Assembly: GCF_014287585.1 (NCBI RefSeq)
Contig: NZ_JACOOJ010000014.1
Location: 1-64,000, forward strand
Reading direction: 5' to 3'
DNA length: 64,000 bases
From: Parabacteroides hominis
GTDB taxonomy: Bacteria > Bacteroidota > Bacteroidia > Bacteroidales > Tannerellaceae
Shown: piece after piece, positions 41,615 to 51,150 of the stretch
Numbering within the stretch: position 1 is the first letter of the stretch
How the letters are laid out: each line of letters begins with the position of its first letter
Notes under the pieces: generated by a model
What the model was told of the DNA's origin: nothing
The model's input: only the letters and a program-made list of their open reading frames with translations
Databases searched by the model: none
Translations under genes and position numbers: made by a program

Positions 41615-44416
41615 ATGAACAAGAAGGTTCTCTTTCCGCTGATAAGCCTGCTCCTGTTACTGGCAGGAACGACTTTGCCTGAATCCGCCTACGCACAAAT
41701 CAGTGAAGGCGGAACACCCGTCTCCTTTCAATACCAGAATACTCTGAAAAGCGATCTGCCAACCATACAGATCCCCGTCGACTTCAGCGTAGAAGACATG
41801 AAAACAGTCGATGCCTGGCAGGTCAGCCAGGGGGCGCCGCTGAAAGTAGGAACCCTTATCGATACAGACCTTACAACAGATAATTCCGGTAACTGGATCA
41901 CTTTACCGGATGGCAATAAAATATGGCAATTACGGATACAGGCAAAGGATGCTATCGCTTTGATGGTAAGCTTCAAAGATTTTTATATACCTGAAAACGG
42001 CAAATTGTTTATTTATAATGCGGATAAAACCCAAGTGATAGGTGCTTTTACCTATCAGACTAATCCGTCGACAAAAGAATATGCAACGGAGTTTCTGGCC
42101 GGTGATGAGATCATCCTCGAATATGAAGCCGGCAATCAGGCAAATGAACAACCCCGCATTTCGATAGACGCGATCGGATACGGATATAACCATCTGTATA
42201 TTTCACGCACAAAAGCCGATATCGGTCCGGGTGCTTCCGGATCTTGCATGGTAAATATAAACTGTGAAGAAGGAGATGCCTGGCAAACAGAAAAAAATGG
42301 TGTTTGCCTGATGACTTTGATCATTGGAAAGTATATCTATTACTGTTCGGGATCGTTAGTCAACAATACGGCAGAAGATCTGAAACCTTATATTCTTTCA
42401 GCTTATCACTGTATAGATCTGGATGAAACTGTCACTCAGCAAGATTTGAACAAATATGTTTTCTATTTTCATTTTGAACGTACAAGCTGCGAAAATACAT
42501 CGGCAGCCGCTTCCTATAGAACGATGACAGGTTGTAAAAAAGTAGCCGGAATACCATTGGACGGCGGATCGGATGGCTTACTACTCCTATTAAATCAAAA
42601 TATTCCGGAAAATTATGATGTCTACTACAATGGTTGGGACAGAAGCAACACGGCTGCCAAATCAGGTGTAGGCATTCATCATCCGGCAGGAGATTATATG
42701 AAAATATCAACATTCAACAAAGAGGTGACTACCGGAACCTGGTATGGCATCGATAGTGTAATCGGAGCGACAAGAGCACACTGGAACGTTATATTCGAAC
42801 AAACAGCCAACGGACATAGCGTGACTGAGGGCGGTTCATCCGGTTCTCCGCTTTTCAACCAAAATAAATTGATTGTCGGAACACTTAGCGGAGCCATTTC
42901 CTCATGTGAAAAACCAAACCAGTCCAATACATACGGTAAATTGTATTATCACTGGGATCAGTACAGTAAAGCCGATACAGCCCGCATGGACGTTTACCTC
43001 GACCCGGACAAAACAGGTGTTACCCAATTGTCCGGCCGTTACGCCATTGGCCGCAAAGCAGCGCCTACCGACCTGATTCTTTCTTATAAGAACGGAGAAG
43101 TACAGCTAAACTGGAAAGCTCCTGCTTCGACAGCAGAGAAGCCTTCCCGATATGCAATCTATAGAAATAACACATTGTTGGATTATGTAACCTCTACCTC
43201 CTACACGGATAACGATCCGGAAACAGGAACACAGCTCTATAGCGTGTCCGCTCTTTATACAGATGGTAAAGAATCTCAGGTGACATATCAATATATTTAT
43301 GTTTATGAGTTAAAAGTTCCGACAAAGGTAACCGCAACAGTCCATGACAATAATGTAACCATAAACTGGAAAGAACCTCTATACCAACAGATCATTTATT
43401 GGGGAACAGGTTCCGCTTATATGGCATTAGGTTTTGGACAACCGTTTTATTTTGGTCAAAAATGGGATCAAAATGATCTTGCTCCTTTACATAAGCATTT
43501 GATAGAATCCATCATTTTCCTGCCTATCGAAGGAACTTCTTATTCATTACTGATTACTCAGGGTAACCGGAAATATACACAGGATTTAGATAACCTGTCT
43601 TTCGGAAAATCCAATGTGATAGAATTGAAAGATCCTTTTGTTATAGATGCTTCGAAGGAATTAATCATTGCTTTGCATTCTTCGACAAATAGAAAGGATG
43701 TTTATCCGGCTGTTACCGATGAAGGGCCTGCCATAAACGAAAAAGGAAATCTTGTATCCGTTGACGGGGAAAACTGGGAATATATATACGAACCCTCAGA
43801 AATAGAAAAAGAAAATTTTGACAATAACTTTTTGATAGCAGCAATTATCAGTTCGGAGCAAAAAGATATCCCTGCCACCAAAACAACATCGGATAATAAG
43901 GTTTTATTGAGTAAATCATCGGCTAAACCTTTATTAGCCAAAAGAACGGAAACCTATTCTTCGCTCCGGAGCACACAGGCGACAGCTTTTCCGGAAATAA
44001 CGGGTTACAATATTTATCGTAATGACAGTAAAGTCGGAAACGTTTCCGGCAAATCCATTACCGAATTTACGGACAAACAAGTTCCCATAGCACGTCTTAT
44101 TTATCAGGTATCTACTTTATACGGAGATAACGAAAGCAAAAAAAGCGAAGCAAGTGTGGAAGTCAGTGTGAATAATGAAAGTATACATCTTTCAGAAACA
44201 AGCATTACTCCGACTTCATTTACCGATCAGGTACAACTGACAGGAAATGAAAAAGTAAACTTGTTAGAAGTCATTTCAACCGATGGCAAAACGGTTATCA
44301 AACAAAAGAATCCGGAAGCAATTATTTACACAAGTTCGCTCTCTACCGGTATTTACTTCTTCCGTCTTCATACAGATGGAGGCATAAAGGTAATAAAGGG
44401 TATGAAAATAAATTGA
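41615..44416 (+). CDS. secreted trypsin-like serine protease with T9SS sorting domain
   Basis: A 933-aa exported protein. The signal peptide covers about residues 1-28 (VLFPLISLLLLLAGTTL). The S1-type protease fold has the triad His265 (SAYHC), Asp320 (GGSDGLLLL) and Ser409 (GGSSGSP), an arrangement similar to bacterial lysyl endopeptidases. Fibronectin-III-like modules follow (about 480-560 and near 810-870; LNWKAPASTAEKPSRYAIYR). The C-terminal 75 residues (SLSTGIYFFRLHTDGGIKVI) form a type A sorting domain for type IX secretion. Probably surface-bound or released and degrades extracellular protein. Single gene. Confidence 0.87.
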   Translation: MNKKVLFPLISLLLLLAGTTLPESAYAQISEGGTPVSFQYQNTLKSDLPTIQIPVDFSVEDMKTVDAWQVSQGAPLKVGTLIDTDLTTDNSGNWITLPDGNKIWQLRIQAKDAIALMVSFKDFYIPENGKLFIYNADKTQVIGAFTYQTNPSTKEYATEFLAGDEIILEYEAGNQANEQPRISIDAIGYGYNHLYISRTKADIGPGASGSCMVNINCEEGDAWQTEKNGVCLMTLIIGKYIYYCSGSLVNNTAEDLKPYILSAYHCIDLDETVTQQDLNKYVFYFHFERTSCENTSAAASYRTMTGCKKVAGIPLDGGSDGLLLLLNQNIPENYDVYYNGWDRSNTAAKSGVGIHHPAGDYMKISTFNKEVTTGTWYGIDSVIGATRAHWNVIFEQTANGHSVTEGGSSGSPLFNQNKLIVGTLSGAISSCEKPNQSNTYGKLYYHWDQYSKADTARMDVYLDPDKTGVTQLSGRYAIGRKAAPTDLILSYKNGEVQLNWKAPASTAEKPSRYAIYRNNTLLDYVTSTSYTDNDPETGTQLYSVSALYTDGKESQVTYQYIYVYELKVPTKVTATVHDNNVTINWKEPLYQQIIYWGTGSAYMALGFGQPFYFGQKWDQNDLAPLHKHLIESIIFLPIEGTSYSLLITQGNRKYTQDLDNLSFGKSNVIELKDPFVIDASKELIIALHSSTNRKDVYPAVTDEGPAINEKGNLVSVDGENWEYIYEPSEIEKENFDNNFLIAAIISSEQKDIPATKTTSDNKVLLSKSSAKPLLAKRTETYSSLRSTQATAFPEITGYNIYRNDSKVGNVSGKSITEFTDKQVPIARLIYQVSTLYGDNESKKSEASVEVSVNNESIHLSETSITPTSFTDQVQLTGNEKVNLLEVISTDGKTVIKQKNPEAIIYTSSLSTGIYFFRLHTDGGIKVIKGMKIN

Positions 44417-44429
44417 GAATTTTTTATTA

Positions 44430-45209
44430 TCAAGCTGATACTGTTACATCGAACCCTTCACGGCGGGCACGGTCGGCAATTGCTTCCAATTCGTCTTTCG
44501 TTACCTTTTTCAGGTTTTTGACAGGCGTTTCGCGGTCGATTGTATAGATCATGACCTGTTTAGGCTTGATTTGCTTCAGAGCCTCCAGCCAGCCGGATAT
44601 TTCGGGTTCGGTCGTGTTTGTCACGCTTTCGCCGTCGATCTCTCCTTCCAGGAACATGGTTTGTATAATCAGATTGCCGTTGAAACGACAAAGTTGTTCC
44701 AGCAACCGGTCGTAAGTAAAAGCCGGGGAATTGGGCGCATTCAACTGACCGATGCGGATGTCCAGCACGGAATCGAGCTTCAATATATTATCTTCAATTT
44801 TATTCAATGCCTGGAAAACATCCTCCTTGTGGAGCATGGTCGAGTTCGAGAGCACGGCAATCTTGGCTTTCGGGAAAAAGCAGTTACGGGTTTCGATCGT
44901 ATCGTCGATGATACCGGCAAATTCCGGATGCATGGTAGGCTCGCCATTCCCGGCAAATGTGATTACATCGGGAACGACACCATCGGCCTGCATGGAAGAC
45001 AGTTTATTTATTAAAGCCTCCTTTACCTCCGCACGGGTCGGCAGTTTACTGCGCGTACGATGATTCTCATTCAGCCCGCATTCGCAATAGATACAGTTGA
45101 ACGAACAAAGTTTCCCGTCTGTGGGAAGCAGGTTCATACCTAAAGAAACACCTAACCGACGACTATGTATCGGTCCGAATACTATTTTATCAAAAAGAAT
45201 TGTAGACAT
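44430..45209 (-). CDS. radical SAM protein
   Basis: A 259-aa enzyme with the iron-sulfur motif CSFNCIYC (about residues 35-42) and the GNGEPTMHPEF SAM-binding signature (near 107-117). It resembles the short radical SAM family of unknown function (UPF0026-like) found as single genes in many anaerobes. It is not next to a plausible peptide or protein substrate and is not obviously the sulfatase maturase, which is larger and carries further Cys clusters. The gene ends 13 bp from the convergent protease gene. Confidence 0.88.
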   Translation of the reverse strand: MSTILFDKIVFGPIHSRRLGVSLGMNLLPTDGKLCSFNCIYCECGLNENHRTRSKLPTRAEVKEALINKLSSMQADGVVPDVITFAGNGEPTMHPEFAGIIDDTIETRNCFFPKAKIAVLSNSTMLHKEDVFQALNKIEDNILKLDSVLDIRIGQLNAPNSPAFTYDRLLEQLCRFNGNLIIQTMFLEGEIDGESVTNTTEPEISGWLEALKQIKPKQVMIYTIDRETPVKNLKKVTKDELEAIADRARREGFDVTVSA

Positions 45210-45228
45210 AATGATTTATATTTAAGTG

Positions 45229-45236
45229 CAAAGCTA
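45229..45236 (-). promoter_or_regulatory. -7 box of the radical SAM gene
   Basis: TAGCTTTG on the minus strand, about 20 bp before the ATG at 45209. Confidence 0.55.
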
Positions 45237-45245
45237 CAAAAGTTA

Positions 45246-47273
45246 TCAGAATTTCCAGCGCAGTAACGTATATACATCTGCTTTGGCATGTCCTTCGATC
45301 TCTTCCAGGTCGGTGCCGATCACATCGCGATCAGCATAATACGTGTATCCGAATTTAGCGGAAAGAGAAAGCTGCTTCACGATATCCCACCGGAAAGAGA
45401 GCGCCAGCCGGACTCCTTTTCCATAAAAGGAAGGCATATTGAAGGCATACAAGATATTCTTTTCATAAGAAGATATCCGGGTTTGATAATTATCCGTATG
45501 AAAGCCTGCCACATAAAAATCTGTTTGAACAGGAATATCAACCGGCTTCCAACCCACGCTCTGGGCAATCATCCATCCTCTGCTCCTTTCGTTTGCTTCC
45601 GTATAACAAATACCGTCTGCGGATGTTCGCAGCGAGACGGACGAAGAAACCGCATACAAGGCCTGCATACGCAAACGCTGTTGGTGGTAAGGTGCTATAT
45701 TTTCCTTTTCTTTGTGTTTATAACGGATATATACGGACAAGCTCCGGCTCGGTGTATAATCGAGTTGAAGCATATATTCCTTTCCTGTCGACGGTGCATC
45801 CACCCCATATTTCAACCAGGGAAACCGGAATATATCTGCATAGGCGGATAACTTCCAGTGGCCTAAAGGTGTCCATTGCATCCCCATATACATTCCCTGC
45901 TCATTCCGGACGATTGAGTTTTGTGAAAAAGCATTCCCGAAAAAGGCTTGATAGCGTTTATCGTAATAACGATATAACAACAACAGGGAAAAATAAGAAG
46001 CAGGCGTCAACTGCAAGGCATTCAGGGAAGCAACCGCCCCATTCCGGCTCAGAGCCGTTTCGCCGTAAAACTTGATCAACTTATTTTTCAACAGATAATC
46101 CACACTGACATTCAGATTCCGGCTACCGCGAAAATAGAAAAGGTTGTAAGGTTTCGGATCAGGCTGTATCGAATAGTCTTCGAAGGAATAAGAGAGAGCA
46201 GTCAGGCCGATACATAAACCGGGAGTTGCATATCGTATGTTCCCGCCATACGTCTGCATGGGAACTTTACGCATCTTTTCCCTGTCCCGTACCAGACGAT
46301 GCAAACCGTCCGTTTTAAACGAAGTAACGATCGTACTGTCCACACCTCCATCCAATTTCCGATACGAATAGAACAGGCTGATATCTAATTTTTTCCAGTT
46401 GACGGTAGCAGCCGCTCCCCGGAAGAATTCATTTTCATCGGTTGAAAAATGACGCCGGAATCCGTTCGTCCTTCTTTCCGTTTGTGAGACAAGGGCGTTC
46501 CGGCTGGGAGAAAAATCATTGCTGATCACCAGACCTTGCCCGAAAGATATTTTATAATCGCCTATGGCAAGACTTTTCAACCATTTATTCATATCTTTCA
46601 AAAAGAGGTGCATCGAATAGTAGTCATATCCTTTATGATATTCGTTCCAGAAAGGTTCTCCCGCATCTTTTTCTGCGACCAGACCGAACTGGATGCGTTC
46701 ATCGAATGCATACGAATAGCGAAGGGAATGATAGAACGGTTCTCCCAAATACTTCCGATTCGGATATTGTTGTAGTACACTGTCAGGATATGAACAATAG
46801 CCTTTCTTTTGTTGAAAACATTTGTCATATCTGATTTGTAGTGTATTAGAACCTCGTTTCAACAGGTTCTTCACTGTTATAGGACGTTTATCAACTACTA
46901 TTTCACCGATATGAACAAAGGGGACAAGCAAAGAAATCGTCTCTAAATCGAATGATTCCACGTTTTTAAGTTCATAAAGGGTCAGCATTTTTCCATAACG
47001 GGAACGGTATTCCAGAAGCTCCCGTATCTGTAAATCGGATAAGAAAGGGAGACGTTTCAATTGTCCTTCCGTCACTGTATTGAGTTCGAAAGGATGTTCG
47101 ACAATATAGGAAATATCCGTATAAAGCGCTTCTATACGCTCTTCATCTTCCGTTTCCGAAGCCATTTCTTCTATATACTCCATCCACTTATCAACAGAAT
47201 ATAATGTCTGGCTTTTAAGCTGATAACTGCTTATTAACAGGCATACCAACAGGTTTATAAACATTCGTTTCAT
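45246..47273 (-). CDS. helix-hairpin-helix/outer-membrane barrel protein
   Basis: A 675-aa exported protein. A signal peptide covers about residues 1-21. Residues about 60-115 hold helix-hairpin-helix-like repeats similar to ComEA (LNTVTEGQLKRLPFLSDLQI, RELLEYRSRYGKMLTLYELK). The remaining 550 residues are beta strands of an outer-membrane barrel ending in a typical aromatic residue (TLLRWKF). The family is known in Bacteroidetes but uncharacterised. It starts 13 nt after a PorV/FadL-like barrel gene and is co-transcribed with it. The HhH part would lie in the periplasm, so DNA or protein binding at the outer membrane is conceivable. Confidence 0.72.
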   Translation of the reverse strand: MKRMFINLLVCLLISSYQLKSQTLYSVDKWMEYIEEMASETEDEERIEALYTDISYIVEHPFELNTVTEGQLKRLPFLSDLQIRELLEYRSRYGKMLTLYELKNVESFDLETISLLVPFVHIGEIVVDKRPITVKNLLKRGSNTLQIRYDKCFQQKKGYCSYPDSVLQQYPNRKYLGEPFYHSLRYSYAFDERIQFGLVAEKDAGEPFWNEYHKGYDYYSMHLFLKDMNKWLKSLAIGDYKISFGQGLVISNDFSPSRNALVSQTERRTNGFRRHFSTDENEFFRGAAATVNWKKLDISLFYSYRKLDGGVDSTIVTSFKTDGLHRLVRDREKMRKVPMQTYGGNIRYATPGLCIGLTALSYSFEDYSIQPDPKPYNLFYFRGSRNLNVSVDYLLKNKLIKFYGETALSRNGAVASLNALQLTPASYFSLLLLYRYYDKRYQAFFGNAFSQNSIVRNEQGMYMGMQWTPLGHWKLSAYADIFRFPWLKYGVDAPSTGKEYMLQLDYTPSRSLSVYIRYKHKEKENIAPYHQQRLRMQALYAVSSSVSLRTSADGICYTEANERSRGWMIAQSVGWKPVDIPVQTDFYVAGFHTDNYQTRISSYEKNILYAFNMPSFYGKGVRLALSFRWDIVKQLSLSAKFGYTYYADRDVIGTDLEEIEGHAKADVYTLLRWKF

Positions 47274-47285
47274 AGTCAAGTCTGA

Positions 47286-48092
47286 TTAAAAAGAATAACT
47301 CAAACCCAGTCCGGTACTGGCTCCTAAAACCGGATGATAAACAGTCGCGACATCTATTGTAATTCCAGCCAGACGATATCCGATACCCAAAGCAGGCAGG
47401 AGAGGGGTGGCCTGTACTCCCGCCCGTATACGGAAGTTTCTGAACGGAGCATATTCAATGCCCGCATTTCCTGTCCATGTATGTGCTTTATTACTTTCGA
47501 TCGTTCCTGCTATCAACAAGCTGTTAATTATCTCCCATTGAAAACCTATTTGTACGGAATAACCGGTAAAGCACTTTATTCCAGCAGTATGTTTATGAAT
47601 GGCAACAGAAGGGAAATTCATTATCAACATTCCAATCAACAATTTGTCAACGGGAGCAAACAAGATTCCAACATCCGTGGAAAGTTGTTTCGGTACTTCT
47701 TCCCACAACTCCGTCTGCAACATCTTATATTGGAAACCAATGCCGATCTTCCACCGGTCATTCAACCGTTTCCCGACCGACAAACGAAAAAGTGTTTCCC
47801 TATACCGATCATATCCGAAAGAAGAGATATCAACACCTGCCGACAACAACGGATTAGGGTAGACAAAACCAATCCCCACCGTTCCCAACTCCTTTACACC
47901 ATAGCGATTAAAGTATTCTAAATGAAGAATTTTATCAGTATGCAAAGCCACCAATGCCGGATTAAACAAAACAGATTGCGTAACCCCGTTTCCTCCCATT
48001 CCCAAACTACGGATATCGGGAATACGGAGGTTATCAACAGCATGAATGTTGATAGATACAAAAAACAAAACGAATAAACTTATTGATTTCAT
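47286..48092 (-). CDS. PorV/FadL-like outer-membrane barrel protein
   Basis: A 268-aa protein with a signal peptide (about 1-18), LRIPDIRSLGMGGNGVTQSV at the mature N-terminus and beta-strand periodicity to a C-terminal Phe (GLGLSYSF). The opening, with SLGMGG and FNPALVA, is typical of PorV/PorQ-type and FadL-like barrels associated with type IX secretion. It is shorter than PorV and may be a PorQ-like accessory. First gene of a two-gene operon with the HhH/barrel protein. Confidence 0.65.
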   Translation of the reverse strand: MKSISLFVLFFVSINIHAVDNLRIPDIRSLGMGGNGVTQSVLFNPALVALHTDKILHLEYFNRYGVKELGTVGIGFVYPNPLLSAGVDISSFGYDRYRETLFRLSVGKRLNDRWKIGIGFQYKMLQTELWEEVPKQLSTDVGILFAPVDKLLIGMLIMNFPSVAIHKHTAGIKCFTGYSVQIGFQWEIINSLLIAGTIESNKAHTWTGNAGIEYAPFRNFRIRAGVQATPLLPALGIGYRLAGITIDVATVYHPVLGASTGLGLSYSF

Positions 48093-48213
48093 AGCAAGGT
48101 TTGTTTAAATCGTCAACTTTCTATTATTTATGGACTATATATTCAGGATTGATAAATATGGGAAGATAACAGTATGTTTCATAGTCTGTTGATTTTAGTT
48201 GTTTATATTGTCA

Positions 48214-48221
48214 CAAAGATA
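48214..48221 (-). promoter_or_regulatory. -7 box of the PorV-like/HhH operon
   Basis: TATCTTTG on the minus strand, implying a leader of about 115 nt to the ATG at 48092. The divergent gene starts at 48365. Confidence 0.55.
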
Positions 48222-48350
48222 ATGATTTATATAATCCCTGCAACACATTAACAACTTATTTACAACACATCCCTTTATTTTCTGTAATCGAAGCTATCAC
48301 ACCGATTAGTCAAATTCTGTAAAACCGGCAGATGCTATTCGTAAATCGAT

Positions 48351-48358
48351 TACTTTTG
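48351..48358 (+). promoter_or_regulatory. -7 box of the DUF4294 gene
   Basis: TACTTTTG ends 6 bp before the ATG, placing the predicted transcription start at or next to the start codon. Confidence 0.45.
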
Positions 48359-48364
48359 TGAGCG

Positions 48365-48970
48365 ATGTTGAGAAAAGGCAAGTATAAAATATTGATAATA
48401 TTCATATTGTGTTCGGTAGGAGCCCATACACAAACATTGAAGATCAATACCGTTCCAGAAGGATTACAAAAAGCTTATCTGGATGGAAAGGACACAGTGC
48501 CTGTTGTTAATTTACGGGAAATATTTATTTACCCTCCGGTAAAGTTTAAGAATAAACGAGAACAAGCCCGGTACAGCAAGTTAGTTCGCGATGTGAAGCG
48601 CACGTTGCCGTATGCCAAAATGGTTTATGAAACACTGATCGAAACCTATGAATATATGGAGACGCTCCCCGACGAAAAGTCCCGTCAGGCACATTTGAAA
48701 CGGATGGAGAAAGAACTCTTCCAGGAATATAAACCGCAGTTGAAAAAACTGACCTTCTCACAAGGCAAACTGCTTATCAAACTGATTGACAGAGAATGTA
48801 ACCAATCGAGCTATAACCTGTTGAAAGCCTATTTAGGCAGTTTCCGGGCAGGCTTCTGGAACATATTTGCCGGCATGTTCGGCGCCAGCCTGAAATCCGA
48901 ATATGATCCCAAAGGAAAAGACGCCATGACGGAGCGGGTAGTCGTACTTGTCGAAAACGGGTTAATCTGA
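48365..48970 (+). CDS. DUF4294 family protein
   Basis: A 201-aa exported protein with a hydrophobic signal segment (ILIIFILCSVGAHTQ). The rest matches the Bacteroidetes DUF4294 family (PVVNLREIFIYPPVKFKNKR, ARYSKLVRDVKRTLPYAKMV, then YNLLKAYLGSFRAGFWN). The function is unknown; it is predicted periplasmic or envelope-associated. Its 3' end overlaps the convergent methyltransferase gene by 9 bp. Confidence 0.85.
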   Translation: MLRKGKYKILIIFILCSVGAHTQTLKINTVPEGLQKAYLDGKDTVPVVNLREIFIYPPVKFKNKREQARYSKLVRDVKRTLPYAKMVYETLIETYEYMETLPDEKSRQAHLKRMEKELFQEYKPQLKKLTFSQGKLLIKLIDRECNQSSYNLLKAYLGSFRAGFWNIFAGMFGASLKSEYDPKGKDAMTERVVVLVENGLI

Positions 48971-49492
48971 CAACTGCTTAAAGAAATCCCAGATGATGAT
49001 GCCGGTAGTCACCGAAACATTCAAAGAATGCTTGGTCCCGTACTGCGGTATTTCAATACACATATCACAGTTATCAACGACACATTGTTGAACGCCTTTC
49101 ACTTCGTTTCCCATGATAACGGCATACTTTTTATTCTTGTCCAACAACAACTTATCCAACATCGTACTACCTTCGGCCTGTTCAACCGCACACACCGTAT
49201 ATCCCTGCTGTTTCAGTTTATCAACAGCCTCCATCGTATCTTTGAAATACTCCCAGTCGACAGTCTCTTCCGCCCCCAAAGCTGTCTTGTGAATCTCGGC
49301 ATGAGGCGGACAAGCCGTGATGCCGCACAGATAAATACTTTCTACCCTGAAAGCATCAGAGGTACGAAACACGGATCCTACATTGTTTAAGCTTCTTACA
49401 TGGTCGAGCACAACGACCAACGGAATTTTTTTACTATCTTTGAATGCTTCCGGAGTCAGGCGGTTCAGCTCTGTTATTTTTAACTTGCGCAT
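48962..49492 (-). CDS. SPOUT (TrmH/SpoU-like) RNA methyltransferase
   Basis: A 176-aa SAM-dependent RNA 2'-O-methyltransferase. The three SpoU motifs are present: LNNVGSVFRTSDAF, AVIMGNEVKGV and IPQYGTKHSLNVSVTTGI. It is short, without an added RNA-binding domain, like the minimal TrmH/TrmL group; the target nucleotide cannot be assigned. I start at MRKLKITEL (49492) rather than three codons earlier. Confidence 0.9.
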   Translation of the reverse strand: MRKLKITELNRLTPEAFKDSKKIPLVVVLDHVRSLNNVGSVFRTSDAFRVESIYLCGITACPPHAEIHKTALGAEETVDWEYFKDTMEAVDKLKQQGYTVCAVEQAEGSTMLDKLLLDKNKKYAVIMGNEVKGVQQCVVDNCDMCIEIPQYGTKHSLNVSVTTGIIIWDFFKQLSD

Positions 49493-49501
49493 AGCTATCA
49501 T

Positions 49502-50090
49502 TTCTTTGCTTGCAAAAGTAGTGAATTAATGTGGATATGCCGTTGAAAAGCTATTGATAAGTGGTGGACACAAAATGAAAAATAGTTCTTGCATTATTCG
49601 ATTTGTTCGCTATACATCCTCTTGTTTTTATTATGCAATAAAAATAACGGATTATTTATTACGCCCTATCAACAGTGGTTATACACGTGTCAACAGCCCT
49701 CAACTGCTATAAACTTTTACACACAGGCGGTTTTCAACCGGAAACTAATAAAGTCCGTAAAATGAAGAATAACAGGATATAATAGGATAAATCGTATGTT
49801 GGTATCTACTTGATAAGTAGTTTGCATCGTTTAATAACGAACCGGACAAGTATTGCAACAGAAATGTATAAACTGTTTCAACAGGATATTATAATCATCA
49901 TATTTAGATTTAAAATAAAGAATAAATAAGAATATAATAATATGATTGTGGATAACTTGGGAAGGTCGGGATGTTTTACATTCTCTTGTCTTCTGTTTAT
50001 TTGTTTTACACATATTTCTTATGCATGAAACAATTAAAGTTTTTACCTTTGCATATTTCATGCTTTTACAATCATTTAATACAGGTAACT
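49502..50090. other. AT-rich intergenic region
   Basis: It contains promoter boxes for both flanking genes: TACTTTTG for the methyltransferase (minus, 49513-49520) and TACCTTTG for nadA (plus, 50044-50051). The remaining 500 bp is A/T-rich with no ORF, RNA gene or repeat I recognise. A small ORF reading into nadA is treated as a false extension. Confidence 0.5.
50044..50051 (+). promoter_or_regulatory. -7 box of nadA
   Basis: TACCTTTG lies 39 bp before the ATG at 50091 and inside the longer possible ORF, which supports the internal start. Confidence 0.6.
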
Positions 50091-51077
50091 ATGTTGACAA
50101 ACCAATCGATCGGATATATGGACGCACCCATTCCAAAGGGTTTGGACTTGAAGGAAGAGATAAACAGGATGCGTAAAGAAAAGAACGCCGTTATTCTTGC
50201 TCACTATTATCAGACAGGTGACATTCAGGATATAGCAGATTTTGTGGGAGACAGTTTGGCGTTGGCGCAACAGGCAGCCAAGACGACCGCCGATATCATT
50301 GTTTTCTGCGGTGTCCATTTTATGGGGGAAACGGCGAAGGTATTGTGCCCGGACAAGAAAGTGTTGGTTCCCGACCTGAATGCCGGTTGCTCGTTGGCAG
50401 ATAGCTGTCCGGCTACCGATTTTGCAGAATTTGTAAAGCAGCATCCCGGTCATGTAGTTATTTCGTATGTAAATACGACTGCTGCTGTAAAGGCCGTGAC
50501 GGATGTAGTGGTGACTTCTACCAATGCGCGCCAGATCGTCGAAAGTTTTCCTGAAGACACGAAGATCATTTTCGGTCCGGACCGGAACTTGGGTAATTAC
50601 ATAAACGGCATTACCGGACGCAAGATGTTGCTTTGGGATGGCGCTTGCCATGTGCATGAACAATTTTCACTGGAAAAGATATTGGAATTGAAAAAACAGT
50701 ATCCCGATGCGGACGTTATTACTCATCCGGAATGCAAACAGCCCGTTATACAGGTTTCAGACTTCGTAGGATCGACTGCGGCTCTTTTGAAGTATACTGT
50801 CAAGTCTGACAAAAAACAATTCATTGTAGCGACGGAAAGCGGCGTTATTCACGAAATGCGTAAGCTGAGCCCCGGTAAGGAATTTATCCCGGCTCCTCCT
50901 GAAGACAGCACATGTGCTTGCAACGAATGTAATTTCATGCGTCTGAACACGATGGAGAAACTTTACAACTGTTTGAAATACGAACTCCCTGAAATCTTTG
51001 TTGACGAACAAGTACAGGAAAAAGCGATCCGCCCGATCAAGAAGATGCTGGAGATATCGGAAAGGTTGGGGCTGTAA
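50091..51077 (+). CDS. nadA: quinolinate synthase A
   Basis: A 328-aa [4Fe-4S] enzyme that condenses iminoaspartate with dihydroxyacetone phosphate to quinolinate in de novo NAD synthesis. Cluster cysteines are expected at Cys100 (LNAGCSLAD), Cys186 (WDGACHVH) and Cys280 (CACNECNFM). HYYQTGDIQDIADFVGDSLA near the start is a family landmark. I reject a 40-codon upstream extension because it crosses the promoter box. nadB and nadC are not adjacent; the gene stands alone with its own terminator. Confidence 0.95.
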   Translation: MLTNQSIGYMDAPIPKGLDLKEEINRMRKEKNAVILAHYYQTGDIQDIADFVGDSLALAQQAAKTTADIIVFCGVHFMGETAKVLCPDKKVLVPDLNAGCSLADSCPATDFAEFVKQHPGHVVISYVNTTAAVKAVTDVVVTSTNARQIVESFPEDTKIIFGPDRNLGNYINGITGRKMLLWDGACHVHEQFSLEKILELKKQYPDADVITHPECKQPVIQVSDFVGSTAALLKYTVKSDKKQFIVATESGVIHEMRKLSPGKEFIPAPPEDSTCACNECNFMRLNTMEKLYNCLKYELPEIFVDEQVQEKAIRPIKKMLEISERLGL

Positions 51078-51110
51078 GTTTGTTAGGCAAACAATACTAA
51101 ATAATGTGAG

Positions 51111-51150
51111 GAGAGTGCATCAAAACGGGATTTTGACGCACTCTCTTTTT
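51111..51150 (+). terminator. terminator of nadA (possibly bidirectional)
   Basis: GAGAGTGC (51111-51118) pairs with GCACTCTC (51138-51145), with TCAAAA/TTTTGA extending the stem, then a T run. Confidence 0.85.
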
